A DNA stretch of 64,000 bases from an uncultured Fodinibius sp. (GTDB lineage: Bacteria > Bacteroidota > Rhodothermia > Balneolales > Balneolaceae): contig CAJXOG010000003.1 of assembly GCA_913057775.1 (NCBI GenBank), forward strand, positions 186,001 through 250,000, given 5' to 3'. Positions 8,401 through 17,389 of the stretch are shown here, one piece after another. Within the stretch, counting starts at the first letter, position 1. Each line of letters starts with the position of its first letter. The position numbers and the translations under genes were made by a program. The notes beneath the pieces are model-generated. The model saw only the letters and a list, made by a program, of their open reading frames with translations. It was not told where the DNA came from and searched no databases.

Positions 8401-9663
8401 ATGAGCGACCAAGAAAATAACAACGACAAAACAATTCACTGTTCGTTTTGTGGACGTTCAAGCCATGAAGTAAACAGCATGGTCGCCGGCCCTAACGACG
8501 TGTATATCTGCGATCGATGTGTGGCTGACGCTTCTGGAATTGTAAAAAGTGATCTGGCTTCCATGTCAGAAAAGCGGGAAAAGAACTATAAACCCCTGTT
8601 AAAGCCAGCCGAGATCAAATCCCGACTGGATGAATATGTTATAGGTCAGGAAGGTGCTAAAAAAACACTTTCGGTAGCGGTCTATAATCATTACAAGCGT
8701 ATTAGTACGGAGTTGGGTGATGAGTTTGACGACACTGAAGTAGAAAAAAGTAATATTGTTCTACTCGGCCCAACGGGTTGTGGGAAAACACTATTAGCTC
8801 GCACGATGGCTAATATTATTGATGTGCCTTTTACCATTGCGGATGCAACGGTACTAACCGAGGCCGGTTATGTGGGAGAAGATGTTGAAAGCATTCTATC
8901 AAGTTTGTTGCAGGCATCTGACTATGATGTAGAGCAGGCCAAGCGTGGTATTGTCTATATTGATGAGGTTGACAAGGTGGCTCGTAAAAGTGATAACCCC
9001 TCTATCACGCGCGATGTTTCCGGTGAGGGAGTGCAGCAGGCTCTGCTTAAAATTTTAGAGGGAACAGTAGCAAATATTCCGCCCAAGGGTGGACGTAAGC
9101 ATCCGGAGCAGAGTTTTATTCAGGTTGATACCTCGAATATCCTGTTTATTTGCGGTGGTGCCTTTAGTGGATTGGAAGAAATTATTGCCAAGCGCCTGTC
9201 AGTAAGTTCCCTCGGATTCCATTCCGAAGAGCAGGTAACCTTCGACAAGGATGATCCCGATATTTTTACGCATGTTGAAGCACAAGATCTACAGCGCTAC
9301 GGTTTGATCCCAGAGTTGATCGGTCGTTTACCTGTAATTTCAGGATTGCATCAGCTTGATGAGGATGCAATGATTAAAATTTTGGTCCAGCCCAAAAATG
9401 CTCTCGTAAAACAGTATAAGAAGCTTTTCCAGATGGAAGGAGTCGAGCTTGTTTTCGAAGAAGATGCCCTCGAAATTATTGTCGAAAAGGCTCTTGAACG
9501 AGGTACAGGTGCGCGTGGATTACGATCCATTATGGAGAAATCAATGTTGGATATTATGTACACTCTGCCATCAATGGATAACATTGAACGATGCGTAATC
9601 ACACGTGAGACGGTTCTTGATGAAGCGCCTCCCGTTTACGAAAAACGCAAAGCTTCTGCTTAG
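8401..9663 (+). CDS. clpX: ATP-dependent Clp protease ATP-binding subunit ClpX
   Basis: This 420-residue AAA+ unfoldase recognises and feeds substrates into ClpP. It has the N-terminal zinc-binding domain with Cys14, Cys17, Cys37 and Cys40. Walker A is GPTGCGKT at about 121-128, and Walker B is IVYIDEVDK. The pore-loop region has GYVGEDVES, and [14 protein letters not shown] is the IGF/sensor region shared by ClpX proteins. It is the last gene of tig-clpP-clpX, followed immediately by a strong intrinsic terminator. The length is typical and nothing is missing. Confidence 0.97.
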   Translation: MSDQENNNDKTIHCSFCGRSSHEVNSMVAGPNDVYICDRCVADASGIVKSDLASMSEKREKNYKPLLKPAEIKSRLDEYVIGQEGAKKTLSVAVYNHYKRISTELGDEFDDTEVEKSNIVLLGPTGCGKTLLARTMANIIDVPFTIADATVLTEAGYVGEDVESILSSLLQASDYDVEQAKRGIVYIDEVDKVARKSDNPSITRDVSGEGVQQALLKILEGTVANIPPKGGRKHPEQSFIQVDTSNILFICGGAFSGLEEIIAKRLSVSSLGFHSEEQVTFDKDDPDIFTHVEAQDLQRYGLIPELIGRLPVISGLHQLDEDAMIKILVQPKNALVKQYKKLFQMEGVELVFEEDALEIIVEKALERGTGARGLRSIMEKSMLDIMYTLPSMDNIERCVITRETVLDEAPPVYEKRKASA

Positions 9664-9685
9664 AAAATAAATCATATTTTTTTTG

Positions 9686-9716
9686 AAGGCATCATCGATT
9701 CGGTGATGCCTTTTTT
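9686..9716 (+). terminator. Rho-independent terminator after clpX
   Basis: The stem AAGGCATCA (9686-9694) pairs with TGATGCCTT (9704-9712) across a 9-nt loop and runs into a T-tract. It begins 22 bp after the clpX stop and closes the tig-clpP-clpX operon. Confidence 0.9.
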
Positions 9717-9772
9717 ATTTTGTAAAATATACCAGTATATCTTTTAAGAGGTTATATTCTATCCGCATTGGT

Positions 9773-11089
9773 ATGAAAATTCAACTTACATCCAACAGAA
9801 TAAATATTGTTTTAGTGGGATTTCTTATTCTGCTTGGGATTGGATCGTTTGTTTATAATCAGTATTTGGTTAATAGAATTCTTACCCAGGAGCGGTCGGG
9901 TATAGAACTGTGGGCCAAAGCTATAGAGTATACCGGAAATCCTACCCAGGAGGAGATTAGCCAGAATTTGTTAGCTGCCTCTAATTATCTTAAGACCAAT
10001 GCCAGTGCTGCAGTACCCGACAGTGTGATAGAAATGATTGAAGAGGCTGAAGCCGATCGTACTTCTCAAACCTTTGTTACGCAAGAGATTCTCCTTAGTG
10101 AAGATCGTTTTCAAGTACCACGTATTATTGTTGACGAGCGCGGTGAAATTATGTTTGCCAACCATGTTGATGCACCGTTAAACCAGGAGCTGATTGATCG
10201 ATTTTCTGCGATTAATGATCCCATCGAAATTAAGTTGGGCAATGAGCAGTATTCGCAAACACAGTACGTGTATTATGGTGAGAGTCCTACGGTGCGTTAT
10301 CTACGGTACTTTCCCTATATACAGTTGAGTTTATTGGCGGTACTGCTGGGTATTGGCTATGTCAGCTATCGGGCGATCGCAAGGTCAGAACAGTCTAATT
10401 TATGGGTAGGGATGACCAAAGAGGCCGCCCACCAGCTTGGAACCCCCTTATCGAGTTTGTATGGATGGGTGGAGCTGCTTCGAGAGGAAAAGGGTGATGA
10501 TTTTACGCAGCGAATATGCAATGAGCTTGAAAATGATATTAGCCGATTACGGGACGTGGCCGAACGGTTTAATAAAATTGGATCGGAACCGGAGTTAAAT
10601 GCCCAAAAGTTGAAACCTATTTTGGAAGAGGTCATGGATTATATGGAGCAGCGGTTGCCCCAGCTGGGGAAAAATGTGGATGTTTTGCGTCATATCGATT
10701 CCAATGTACGGGCGAAGGTCAACCCCGATCTTTTCCAGTGGGCCCTAGAAAACTTGATTAAAAATGCGATGGACGCTATCAAATCCAATACCACAAAATC
10801 ATACGTGTCGGTTAAGTTGGAGCGGGTGGAGAATGAGGTGGTTATCGATATTACCGATTCGGGTGTAGGCATCGAAAAGAAATATCAAAGCGAGGTTTTT
10901 AAGCCAGGATACAGCACTAAGAAGCGGGGCTGGGGATTGGGATTAAGCCTGACTAAACGAATTATCGAGGAGTATCACAAAGGGACACTGATTGTCCATA
11001 AATCGGAGCTGGGTGAGGGAACAACCATGCGTATTATACTTAAGGCTATTGAAAAGCCGAAATCGTTAGAGGATGAAGCCAAAGCGTAG
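9773..11089 (+). CDS. Two-helix membrane sensor histidine kinase, orphan
   Basis: This 438-residue kinase has a transmembrane helix at about 11-29, an extracytoplasmic sensor region of about 150 residues, and a second helix at about 181-199. The kinase core follows. The phosphoacceptor His220 lies in KEAAHQLGTPLSSLYGW. The N-box is NLIKNAMDAI, G1 is DSGVGIEK and G2 is GWGLGLSLTKRI. There is no HAMP domain visible between the second helix and the H-box. No response regulator gene adjoins it, so its partner is encoded elsewhere. It is convergent with the ECF sigma gene (14-bp gap). The signal is unknown. Confidence 0.9.
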   Translation: MKIQLTSNRINIVLVGFLILLGIGSFVYNQYLVNRILTQERSGIELWAKAIEYTGNPTQEEISQNLLAASNYLKTNASAAVPDSVIEMIEEAEADRTSQTFVTQEILLSEDRFQVPRIIVDERGEIMFANHVDAPLNQELIDRFSAINDPIEIKLGNEQYSQTQYVYYGESPTVRYLRYFPYIQLSLLAVLLGIGYVSYRAIARSEQSNLWVGMTKEAAHQLGTPLSSLYGWVELLREEKGDDFTQRICNELENDISRLRDVAERFNKIGSEPELNAQKLKPILEEVMDYMEQRLPQLGKNVDVLRHIDSNVRAKVNPDLFQWALENLIKNAMDAIKSNTTKSYVSVKLERVENEVVIDITDSGVGIEKKYQSEVFKPGYSTKKRGWGLGLSLTKRIIEEYHKGTLIVHKSELGEGTTMRIILKAIEKPKSLEDEAKA

Positions 11090-11103
11090 CGAGCTGTATA
11101 GTA

Positions 11104-11679
11104 TTAATCTTCTTTGTAGCCCCGTTTTTCGGCATATTCTTTAAGCTGGGCTTTTAACAGATTTCGTCCGCGATGTAGTCGTGACCTGATGGTGCCTATG
11201 GGTACATCCAGCATGTTGGCAATTTCTTCGTATGTAAATCCTTCCACATCACAAAGTAATACAACAGTGCGGAAATCTTCCGGTAACTCCTCCAGGGCCT
11301 GAGAGATATCATCATCAACAAGCTCGCGAAACATTTTATCCTCAAGATCAGAAGTGTCCGTCCGGTCGGCTCGAATGGTTTCGTAAAATTCCGAAACCTC
11401 ATCGTAATCAACCTGGTTGGGCTGCTTGGACTGTTTTCGGTAATTGTTGATGTAGGAGTTTTTGAGGATACGGAATAACCAGGCTTTGGCATTCGTACCT
11501 TTTTCGTAGCTGCTGAAAAAGCGAAATGCCTTTACAATAGTGTCTTGCACAAGATCTTCGGCATCACTTGGATCAGAAGTAAGGCGAAGGGCAAAGTTAT
11601 ACATAGCATCCAAATGAGGAACAATTTCTTCCTCGAAATCTTCCTGTTTTTGGATCTCCTCTTTTGTTAATTCGGCCAT
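11104..11679 (-). CDS. RNA polymerase sigma factor, ECF subfamily
   Basis: This 191-residue sigma-70-family factor has sigma region 2 at about 20-95, including SDAEDLVQDTIVKAFRFFSSY and AKAWLFRILKNSYINNYRK. Region 4 is at about 130-180, with the helix-turn-helix YEEIANMLDVPIGTIRSRLHRGRNLL. It resembles SigR/RpoE-like ECF proteins in layout. No anti-sigma factor gene lies next to it, and the upstream side is a 265-bp gap without genes, so its control is not evident from this sequence. It is convergent with the kinase gene. The regulon is unknown. Confidence 0.92.
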   Translation of the reverse strand: MAELTKEEIQKQEDFEEEIVPHLDAMYNFALRLTSDPSDAEDLVQDTIVKAFRFFSSYEKGTNAKAWLFRILKNSYINNYRKQSKQPNQVDYDEVSEFYETIRADRTDTSDLEDKMFRELVDDDISQALEELPEDFRTVVLLCDVEGFTYEEIANMLDVPIGTIRSRLHRGRNLLKAQLKEYAEKRGYKED

Positions 11680-11944
11680 CCCGATAGCTTAACTGTTGAT
11701 TGTTAAGTCAATAATGTTCAATTGATGTATTAAGTCAGTAATACCTAAGAGTAACACACTCAAATTAATAGCACTTTCCCTTAAATTGAAATATAACAAA
11801 TCTTATGATATCAATTATGGGTTTAAAACGTAAATTGTTTTAACTGATATACCTGATAGTTAGTATAAATGTTCTGATTCTGATACAGAATCATCTGTAA
11901 CCCAATGATGTTTTCAATTTGTAATTTCTTACGAAATTAAGTCG

Positions 11945-12673
11945 TCAATAAGCGATAATCATAAGATCATAAATGGCATGTGTCCATGCTGCCATGCCAA
12001 ATCCACGCCATAGATAGATGGCGTTGAGTGCAAGACCAAACAAGAAACGAAATAAAAATGAACTTAACGTAAAGGGATCACCGAAAACGCCCACATAATG
12101 AACCAAACTAAAAATTAAAGCAGCCAATAGTATGGCAGAGGCAAAAGCTATCGATTGTTTGGCAAAAACTTTTTTGAAAATAAAGAGCAGGGCTGATACC
12201 AAGATGACCCGAAAAAATAGCTCTTCGTATATACCTGCCCCCAAAGAAAGAGCCAGTTGCTGAAGTGTAGTTAAACTTTCAATTGGTGATATTTGGACGA
12301 CCTGCAACAATCCGCTGACGGTAGTATTTATTAACAGTGCCAGAAAGAAAGCATAGAACGAGGCTTCGATGAGCATGGTAAAAAAGTAGTTCAGCTTTAG
12401 CAAAGATAGCTTCTTTCGTTCACGATAGAGTACCACCATGCCGAAGAGCGCTACTAAAATGAGAGTGATGGAGAGTACATCTCTCCCAAAATATGAAAAC
12501 AGCGTTTTAATCCATACATCAACAGAGATACGGACTACCTGTTCTGAATCAGGTTGAGCCAAAAAAATGAGCACTTCATACAGCAATAACAGTGGAAGGC
12601 TGATTAAGTAGCTGTACAGAAGGGTGTGTGTAGAAGAAAAATACTGTTTTATTGATTGTCGGATATTGCTCAT
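11945..12673 (-). CDS. CPBP-family intramembrane metalloprotease (CAAX protease-like)
   Basis: This 242-residue polytopic membrane protein has about 6-7 hydrophobic segments. The CPBP/Abi signature is present: EE at 150-151 with Arg155 in GAGIYEELFFRV, His192 in FSLVHYVG, and a third motif with His232 in WTHAIYD. These residues build the metal-dependent active site in Rce1-like enzymes. The substrate is unknown; family members process prenylated proteins, peptides or bacteriocin-related factors. Its ATG overlaps the stop of the upstream LysM gene by 4 bp (12670-12673), so the two are translationally coupled. Confidence 0.9.
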   Translation of the reverse strand: MSNIRQSIKQYFSSTHTLLYSYLISLPLLLLYEVLIFLAQPDSEQVVRISVDVWIKTLFSYFGRDVLSITLILVALFGMVVLYRERKKLSLLKLNYFFTMLIEASFYAFFLALLINTTVSGLLQVVQISPIESLTTLQQLALSLGAGIYEELFFRVILVSALLFIFKKVFAKQSIAFASAILLAALIFSLVHYVGVFGDPFTLSSFLFRFLFGLALNAIYLWRGFGMAAWTHAIYDLMIIAY

Positions 12674-13776
12674 TGATTTTGATAAATAGTCACAGTAGGT
12701 AGTTTGCTGCTAAAATTTAGCGTTTTCCAAGCTGCGGATGAAAGTTTGAGCCCGTTGCCGGAATGCCGGTCATTGATGCGAACATATACGCCCCGATTAT
12801 TATCATTGTTTTCAATATAGATAACGGATCCGAGTGAGATGTTGGAATGAGCTGCCGTCAAGTCATTTGGGTTGTAGAGCTCGCCGTTCGTAGTAGGATT
12901 TCCGCGCTCATTTTCACTGTATTGGGATACCGCGGTAGATCCCAAATCCTGCAGGCTGGAACTCATCAAATAAGGGTTTTTGTAAGTTCGGGTAGGCGGA
13001 GCCAGAACGGTAATTTCACTTCCAACTTGGAAACGTTCTTTATCTATCGAGGGATTTAATGCCCTAAACTCCTGTTCATCCATGCGGAATTTATTAAGCA
13101 GGTCTTGCAGCGATTTTGCTTCTCCGGATATGGTATGAACCATAAATTTACCCTGAGGTGAAGATTCAATGTCCTCGTCAGCGACAGAGGGCGGTGGGGC
13201 AGGTTTGCTACGGACCGTAAGTTGTTGTCCCACTCGTATGGTATTGGATGTGAGGTTGTTAAGTGACTTTAGCTGTTCAACCGTCATATCATGTTCTTGT
13301 GCAATCTTATACAGTGAATCACCGCTTTTAACAGTGTAATAGCTATTGCGCTGCGTTTCTTTTTCAACAACCAGCGATTGTTGTTCTTGATTGTTGGCTT
13401 CGGAGGGGTAGATGGTTAATTCTTGTCCCACCTGAAGATTATTAGTAGATAAGTTATTCCAGCTTTTAATTTCGGCAATGCTCACATTATACTGCTTGGA
13501 GATCGAAAAAAGAGTCTCTTGTCGTTGTATGGTATGTGTGATGGCAGAATCAGAGGAAGGGGTACTAACGAGTAGCGTTTGACCGACCGAAAGTTCGTTG
13601 CCGCGCAGATTATTCCATTCACTGATTTGCTCCACTTCGATGTTATACTGTTGGGCAATGCTAAACAGTGTTTCGCCCTGCTTCACGATGTGTGTTTGGC
13701 TTTGAGCCAGAGTGAGTGTTGTAATCCCAAGCAATACCATGAAAAGAAGTAATAATGTTTTATACGGTTTTATCAT
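12670..13776 (-). CDS. Exported LysM-repeat protein with C-terminal RlpA-like DPBB domain
   Basis: This 368-residue protein has a signal peptide (about 1-24). Three clear LysM repeats follow at about 29-72, 79-122 and 145-188, each with G-x-T/S-L-x-x-I and a VGQ-L end. A fourth, diverged repeat is at about 212-257. The last 100 residues look like the RlpA double-psi beta-barrel: GVYVRINDRHSGNGLKLSSAAW corresponds to the V-x-V-x-D-x-G region of lytic enzymes. It probably binds peptidoglycan and may cut or organise it in the periplasm. The Asp of the lytic motif is kept (RINDR). It sits between a TPR gene (5 bp upstream) and the CPBP protease (4-bp overlap). Confidence 0.88.
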   Translation of the reverse strand: MIKPYKTLLLLFMVLLGITTLTLAQSQTHIVKQGETLFSIAQQYNIEVEQISEWNNLRGNELSVGQTLLVSTPSSDSAITHTIQRQETLFSISKQYNVSIAEIKSWNNLSTNNLQVGQELTIYPSEANNQEQQSLVVEKETQRNSYYTVKSGDSLYKIAQEHDMTVEQLKSLNNLTSNTIRVGQQLTVRSKPAPPPSVADEDIESSPQGKFMVHTISGEAKSLQDLLNKFRMDEQEFRALNPSIDKERFQVGSEITVLAPPTRTYKNPYLMSSSLQDLGSTAVSQYSENERGNPTTNGELYNPNDLTAAHSNISLGSVIYIENNDNNRGVYVRINDRHSGNGLKLSSAAWKTLNFSSKLPTVTIYQNQ

Positions 13777-13781
13777 CCTTA

Positions 13782-14129
13782 TCAGCTTGAGCGTTCTTCT
13801 ATTTCTGTTTCAAGTTGTTGCAATGCTTCTTTTAATTCCTTCTCTGTCCGTTGTTCATTCTGTTCATTGGCTACGGTTATCCCTTTTTGATATAAGGTTT
13901 GGGCATCATCCAGGCGATCCAGTGCTTCATATAGTTTACCCAAGTGATAATAAACCCCCACATAGTCTGGATCACTCGACAGAATATCCTCAAATAAAAT
14001 GCGTGCCTTCTTAAATTCTGCTTCTTTTCGGAACTCCAACGCTAGGGCAAACTTCGAAAAGGAGTCGCCGGGATTGTGCTTAATCTGCTTGGCCAGTTGC
14101 TTTATCTTGGATTTTTGATCTGAACTCAT
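13782..14129 (-). CDS. Small tetratricopeptide-repeat protein
   Basis: This 115-residue protein has about two TPR units. The pattern NPGDSFSKFALALEFRKEAEFKKARILFEDIL and then DPDYVGVYYHLGKLYEALDRLDDAQTLYQKGI (read in pieces) shows the helix-turn-helix spacing with A/G at the packing sites. The N-terminus (SSDQKSKIKQLAKQIKHN) is charged, with no signal peptide, so it should be cytosolic. It starts the TPR-LysM/DPBB-CPBP set with a 5-bp gap to the LysM gene. TPR proteins mediate protein contacts; the partner is unknown. Confidence 0.82.
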   Translation of the reverse strand: MSSDQKSKIKQLAKQIKHNPGDSFSKFALALEFRKEAEFKKARILFEDILSSDPDYVGVYYHLGKLYEALDRLDDAQTLYQKGITVANEQNEQRTEKELKEALQQLETEIEERSS

Positions 14130-14229
14130 AACGTGTTAAGGTAACGTTAAAGTTGTACAGGGTATTTTATGTTCCGGTAATAAGATACAGAAATTGGTAA
14201 AGGTATGTGGTATCTACTTATTAGATTGA

Positions 14230-15414
14230 TTAATTATGCTTCTGATACCGTTCCTCAATCTCCTCTATTGAATCCCCACCAAATTTTTCTAAAAATGCGT
14301 TAGCGAGTACGGGCGCAATTACGCTTTCCATCACTACAATAGCGCGGGGCAGGGCACAGACATCTGATCGCTCATATCGGGTATCTTTCTTTTCTTTGGT
14401 TTCGATATCTACCGTATCAATGGGCGTAAGCATGGTGGGGATGGGTTTCATTACCCCACGAATAATCAGTGGCATACCGGTAGTGACGCCCCCTTCGAGT
14501 CCGCCCATGCGGTTGCTTTTACGTTTATATTTGTCATCTTCATACATAATCTCATCGTGTACAACCTGTCCGTGACGTCGGCCGGACTCAAACCCTTGCC
14601 CGATTTCTACACCTTTCATGGCTTGGGTACCCATAATGGCTTGAGCTATTTGTCCTCCAAGCTTGCGATCCCAGTGGACAAAGCTGCCGAGTCCTTCAGG
14701 CAAGCCTGTAACTATTACTTCCCAGTGTCCGCCAAGCGAACTGCCCTCTTTTCGGCGCTTGATGATGAGATCGCGCATTTCTTGTGTAAGCTCTTCATCA
14801 AGACAGCGGACAGGCGATTCATCAGATTTTTCAAAAATATTCTCTGCTCCTTTTTCGGCAAGCGGATCAACAATCTCGCGCACATCTCCCCAAGAGTTTT
14901 CATAACCTACACTGCCGATGCGGGTCACGTGTCCGCCGATCTCAATGCCAAAATACTTTAGAAACTTTCGGGCAACAGAGCTGCAGGCTACGCGCATGGC
15001 GGTTTCGCGTGCGCTGGAACGCTCAATGGCGGGACGTATATCATCATAACGATACTTTTGCACGCCCGTTAAGTCGGCATGGCCGGGACGCGGGACGGTA
15101 ATTTTTTCCACATCTTCACCGTCACCTTCTTTGGCCAATACTTTAGGCCAGTTAGAGTCGTCTTTCTCGTGAGCCCTATTGGGCATCTGCATAGCAATGG
15201 GGGCACCGGTGGTTTTCCCAAACCGAACGCCCGATGAAATTTCAGCATAGTCTTTTTCAAACGCCATACGTCCGCCCCGTCCGTATCCTTTTTGGCGACG
15301 TATCAGGTGTTGGGCAATTTCATCTTCGGTGACAGGGAGTCCGGCAGGTACGCCTTCGACAATGCCTGTAAGTTGTGGACCATGAGATTCGCCGGCCGTT
15401 AAATATCGTATCAT
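14230..15414 (-). CDS. aroC: Chorismate synthase
   Basis: This 394-residue enzyme converts 5-enolpyruvylshikimate 3-phosphate to chorismate with reduced FMN, the last common step to aromatic amino acids and folate. Signatures include the N-terminal TAGESHGPQLTGIVEG (about 6-21), RRQKGYGRGGRM (about 39-50), RSSARETAMRVA, and the C-terminal DVCALPRAIVVMESV. The length fits the long bacterial type. Its ATG overlaps the stop of the upstream K+ channel gene by 4 bp, an odd metabolic pairing that may only reflect tight packing. The gene is isolated from other aro genes here. Confidence 0.97.
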   Translation of the reverse strand: MIRYLTAGESHGPQLTGIVEGVPAGLPVTEDEIAQHLIRRQKGYGRGGRMAFEKDYAEISSGVRFGKTTGAPIAMQMPNRAHEKDDSNWPKVLAKEGDGEDVEKITVPRPGHADLTGVQKYRYDDIRPAIERSSARETAMRVACSSVARKFLKYFGIEIGGHVTRIGSVGYENSWGDVREIVDPLAEKGAENIFEKSDESPVRCLDEELTQEMRDLIIKRRKEGSSLGGHWEVIVTGLPEGLGSFVHWDRKLGGQIAQAIMGTQAMKGVEIGQGFESGRRHGQVVHDEIMYEDDKYKRKSNRMGGLEGGVTTGMPLIIRGVMKPIPTMLTPIDTVDIETKEKKDTRYERSDVCALPRAIVVMESVIAPVLANAFLEKFGGDSIEEIEERYQKHN

Positions 15415-16517
15415 GTGGGTTTTGTATTGCTTTTAGATGGATTCATATTCTGAATGAAATCGTAATTTGAAACTCTTTCTTCAAGAGTTCTGAAATCTTC
15501 GCATCCTTCTTCTCGAAGGTGCTTAATACGTTCAATATCACCCAGGACAATGAGTGAGTCTCCAACAGAAATTTTATCGTCGCTACCGGGATTAAAGCGG
15601 ATATTCTGTTTGTCCTCAGGAATAATAGCAATGATAACCACAAAATATTGTTGACGGATTTGTGCTTCTGCCAGGGTTTTGTCGGCAAGGTCAGAGCCTT
15701 CGAAAATCTTTACTTCATCAAATACGTGATCTTGTGTAGTGCCGCCCAGTATTTGATCCATAAATTGATCAACATTAGGACGCAAAATAACATTCGCCAT
15801 TCGGTCGGCTCCAATTTCATAGGGAGAAATTACTTTATCGGCTCCAGCCCGCTTAATTTTTTTTGTGTTTTGATGATGGTTAGTTCGCACAAGAATAAAG
15901 AGATCAGGATTTAATTCCCGAGCTATAAGTGTCGTAAATACATTATCTTGGTCTCGGGAGAGAGTACATATTAATCCTTTGGCTCGTTCAATGCCGGCCT
16001 CCTTAAGCACTTCTTCTTCTTGGGCATCGCCGTCAACATATAATAGTTTGTCATCTTTAATTCGTTCGATACTGCTTTCTCTGTTATCAATTACTACGAC
16101 GGATATATTAGCATCTTGAAGCACTTCAGCTATGCGATGTCCAATACGACCATAGCCGGCTATAATGTAATGCCGTTCCATTTTTTCCAGTTGCTTTTTC
16201 ATAGCACGTAACCTAAAAATTTCACTTTCAAATATTAGCTGTGTAGTTTGAGAGGCAATATATGAGATGACCCCTATACCCATCACAAAAATAACCATCG
16301 TTAAGATACGCCCACCTTGAGAAAGATTTGTTAATTCTGCAAATCCGATGGTGGTTATTGTTATAAAGGTCATATAAAATCCATCGAAGAATTGCATACC
16401 TTCGATAAGGTGGTAGCCAAGCGAACCAATGATAAAAACAACAACCAAAATACTTACAGCTATAGCAATTCGAAATACTATAATATTATCAATGATATCG
16501 TTGTAAAAACGGAACAT
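15411..16517 (-). CDS. Two-helix K+ channel with RCK (TrkA-N/TrkA-C) gating domains
   Basis: This 368-residue protein has a hydrophobic helix (about 14-33), a pore loop and a second helix (about 70-90). The selectivity-filter stretch is TITTIGFAE (about 53-61), where canonical channels read TVGYGD or similar. The RCK Rossmann domain starts with AGYGRIGHRIAEVL at about 119-132. A TrkA-C domain occupies about 255-350 and would bind a regulatory ligand; in some bacteria this is c-di-AMP. The layout is that of MthK/Kch-like channels, which control K+ flux across the inner membrane. It is divergent from the Mla operon and overlaps aroC by 4 bp. The GFAE filter makes strict K+ selectivity uncertain. 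Confidence 0.88.
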   Translation of the reverse strand: MFRFYNDIIDNIIVFRIAIAVSILVVVFIIGSLGYHLIEGMQFFDGFYMTFITITTIGFAELTNLSQGGRILTMVIFVMGIGVISYIASQTTQLIFESEIFRLRAMKKQLEKMERHYIIAGYGRIGHRIAEVLQDANISVVVIDNRESSIERIKDDKLLYVDGDAQEEEVLKEAGIERAKGLICTLSRDQDNVFTTLIARELNPDLFILVRTNHHQNTKKIKRAGADKVISPYEIGADRMANVILRPNVDQFMDQILGGTTQDHVFDEVKIFEGSDLADKTLAEAQIRQQYFVVIIAIIPEDKQNIRFNPGSDDKISVGDSLIVLGDIERIKHLREEGCEDFRTLEERVSNYDFIQNMNPSKSNTKPT

Positions 16518-16639
16518 ATAATGGTTATTGTTGTAGCTGATTTACAGAAGGGTAATATAGTTGAAAAATTAAAGCGTATGAAATGACAACGACGTATAAA
16601 TTTAATAGTTTCCAGCGTTCTTTTAGCACAACTTGATTT

Positions 16640-17377
16640 ATGGAAGCATTAGAAAAATTAGGAAAATATAGCCTGTTGTTATACAGGTCGCTGCGCTCAT
16701 TATACGAGGTGGATACGTATAAGAAAAACCTTGTTAATGAGCTTTTAAAAATTGGTTACGAGTCGGTGCCCATTGTATTGTTGACGGGCGTTTTTACCGG
16801 CGCCGTAATGACTATCCAGACAGCCTACCAGCTCGAAATTGCCTTCATCCCCATTTCGGTTATTGGCGCTATTACTTCTGAATCTTTGCTTATTGAGCTT
16901 GCAGCGGTGATAACGAGTTTAGTTTTGGCCGGAAAAGTAGGGGCCCGCATTGCTACCGAGCTTGGAACCATGCGTGTGAGCGAGCAGATTGACGCTCTGG
17001 AATCGATGGGATTTAACTCCGTTTCATTTTTGGTGTTGCCTCGTGTTCTTGCTGGATTAATTATGTTTCCTATGTTGTATATTTTTGCCAGTATCTCGGG
17101 AATAGTTGGTGGTATTGTAGCAGGAGCTATGTCCGGAGCTATTCCACCTTCTGAGTTTATACAGGGCGCACGAGAATTTTTCTATCCCTGGGATGTTACC
17201 TTCGGTATTCTTAAAGCTTTTGTGTTTGGTTATGTAATAACGTCCGTTTCATGTTTCAAAGGATACTATGCATCTGGAGGAGCCGAAGGAGTAGGAAATA
17301 GTACCACACAGGCTACAGTTTTAAGTTGTATTTACGTATTATTAGCCGATTTCGTACTGGCCGCAGTATTTTTATAA
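16640..17377 (+). CDS. mlaE: MlaE-family permease of a lipid ABC transporter
   Basis: This 245-residue inner-membrane protein has five or six hydrophobic segments. It also has the MlaE signature region VPIVLLTGVFTGAVMTIQTA (about 38-57), the coupling-like ELGTMRVSEQIDALESMG, and FGYVITSVSCFKGY. Together with the next two genes it forms an MCE-type importer/exporter that moves phospholipids between the inner and outer membranes. The cluster here is E-F-D; MlaB and MlaC are absent. The start ATG at 16640 fits the family N-terminus. A 12-bp gap leads to the ATPase gene. Confidence 0.92.
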   Translation: MEALEKLGKYSLLLYRSLRSLYEVDTYKKNLVNELLKIGYESVPIVLLTGVFTGAVMTIQTAYQLEIAFIPISVIGAITSESLLIELAAVITSLVLAGKVGARIATELGTMRVSEQIDALESMGFNSVSFLVLPRVLAGLIMFPMLYIFASISGIVGGIVAGAMSGAIPPSEFIQGAREFFYPWDVTFGILKAFVFGYVITSVSCFKGYYASGGAEGVGNSTTQATVLSCIYVLLADFVLAAVFL

Positions 17378-17389
17378 GTTTCAAAAAAG

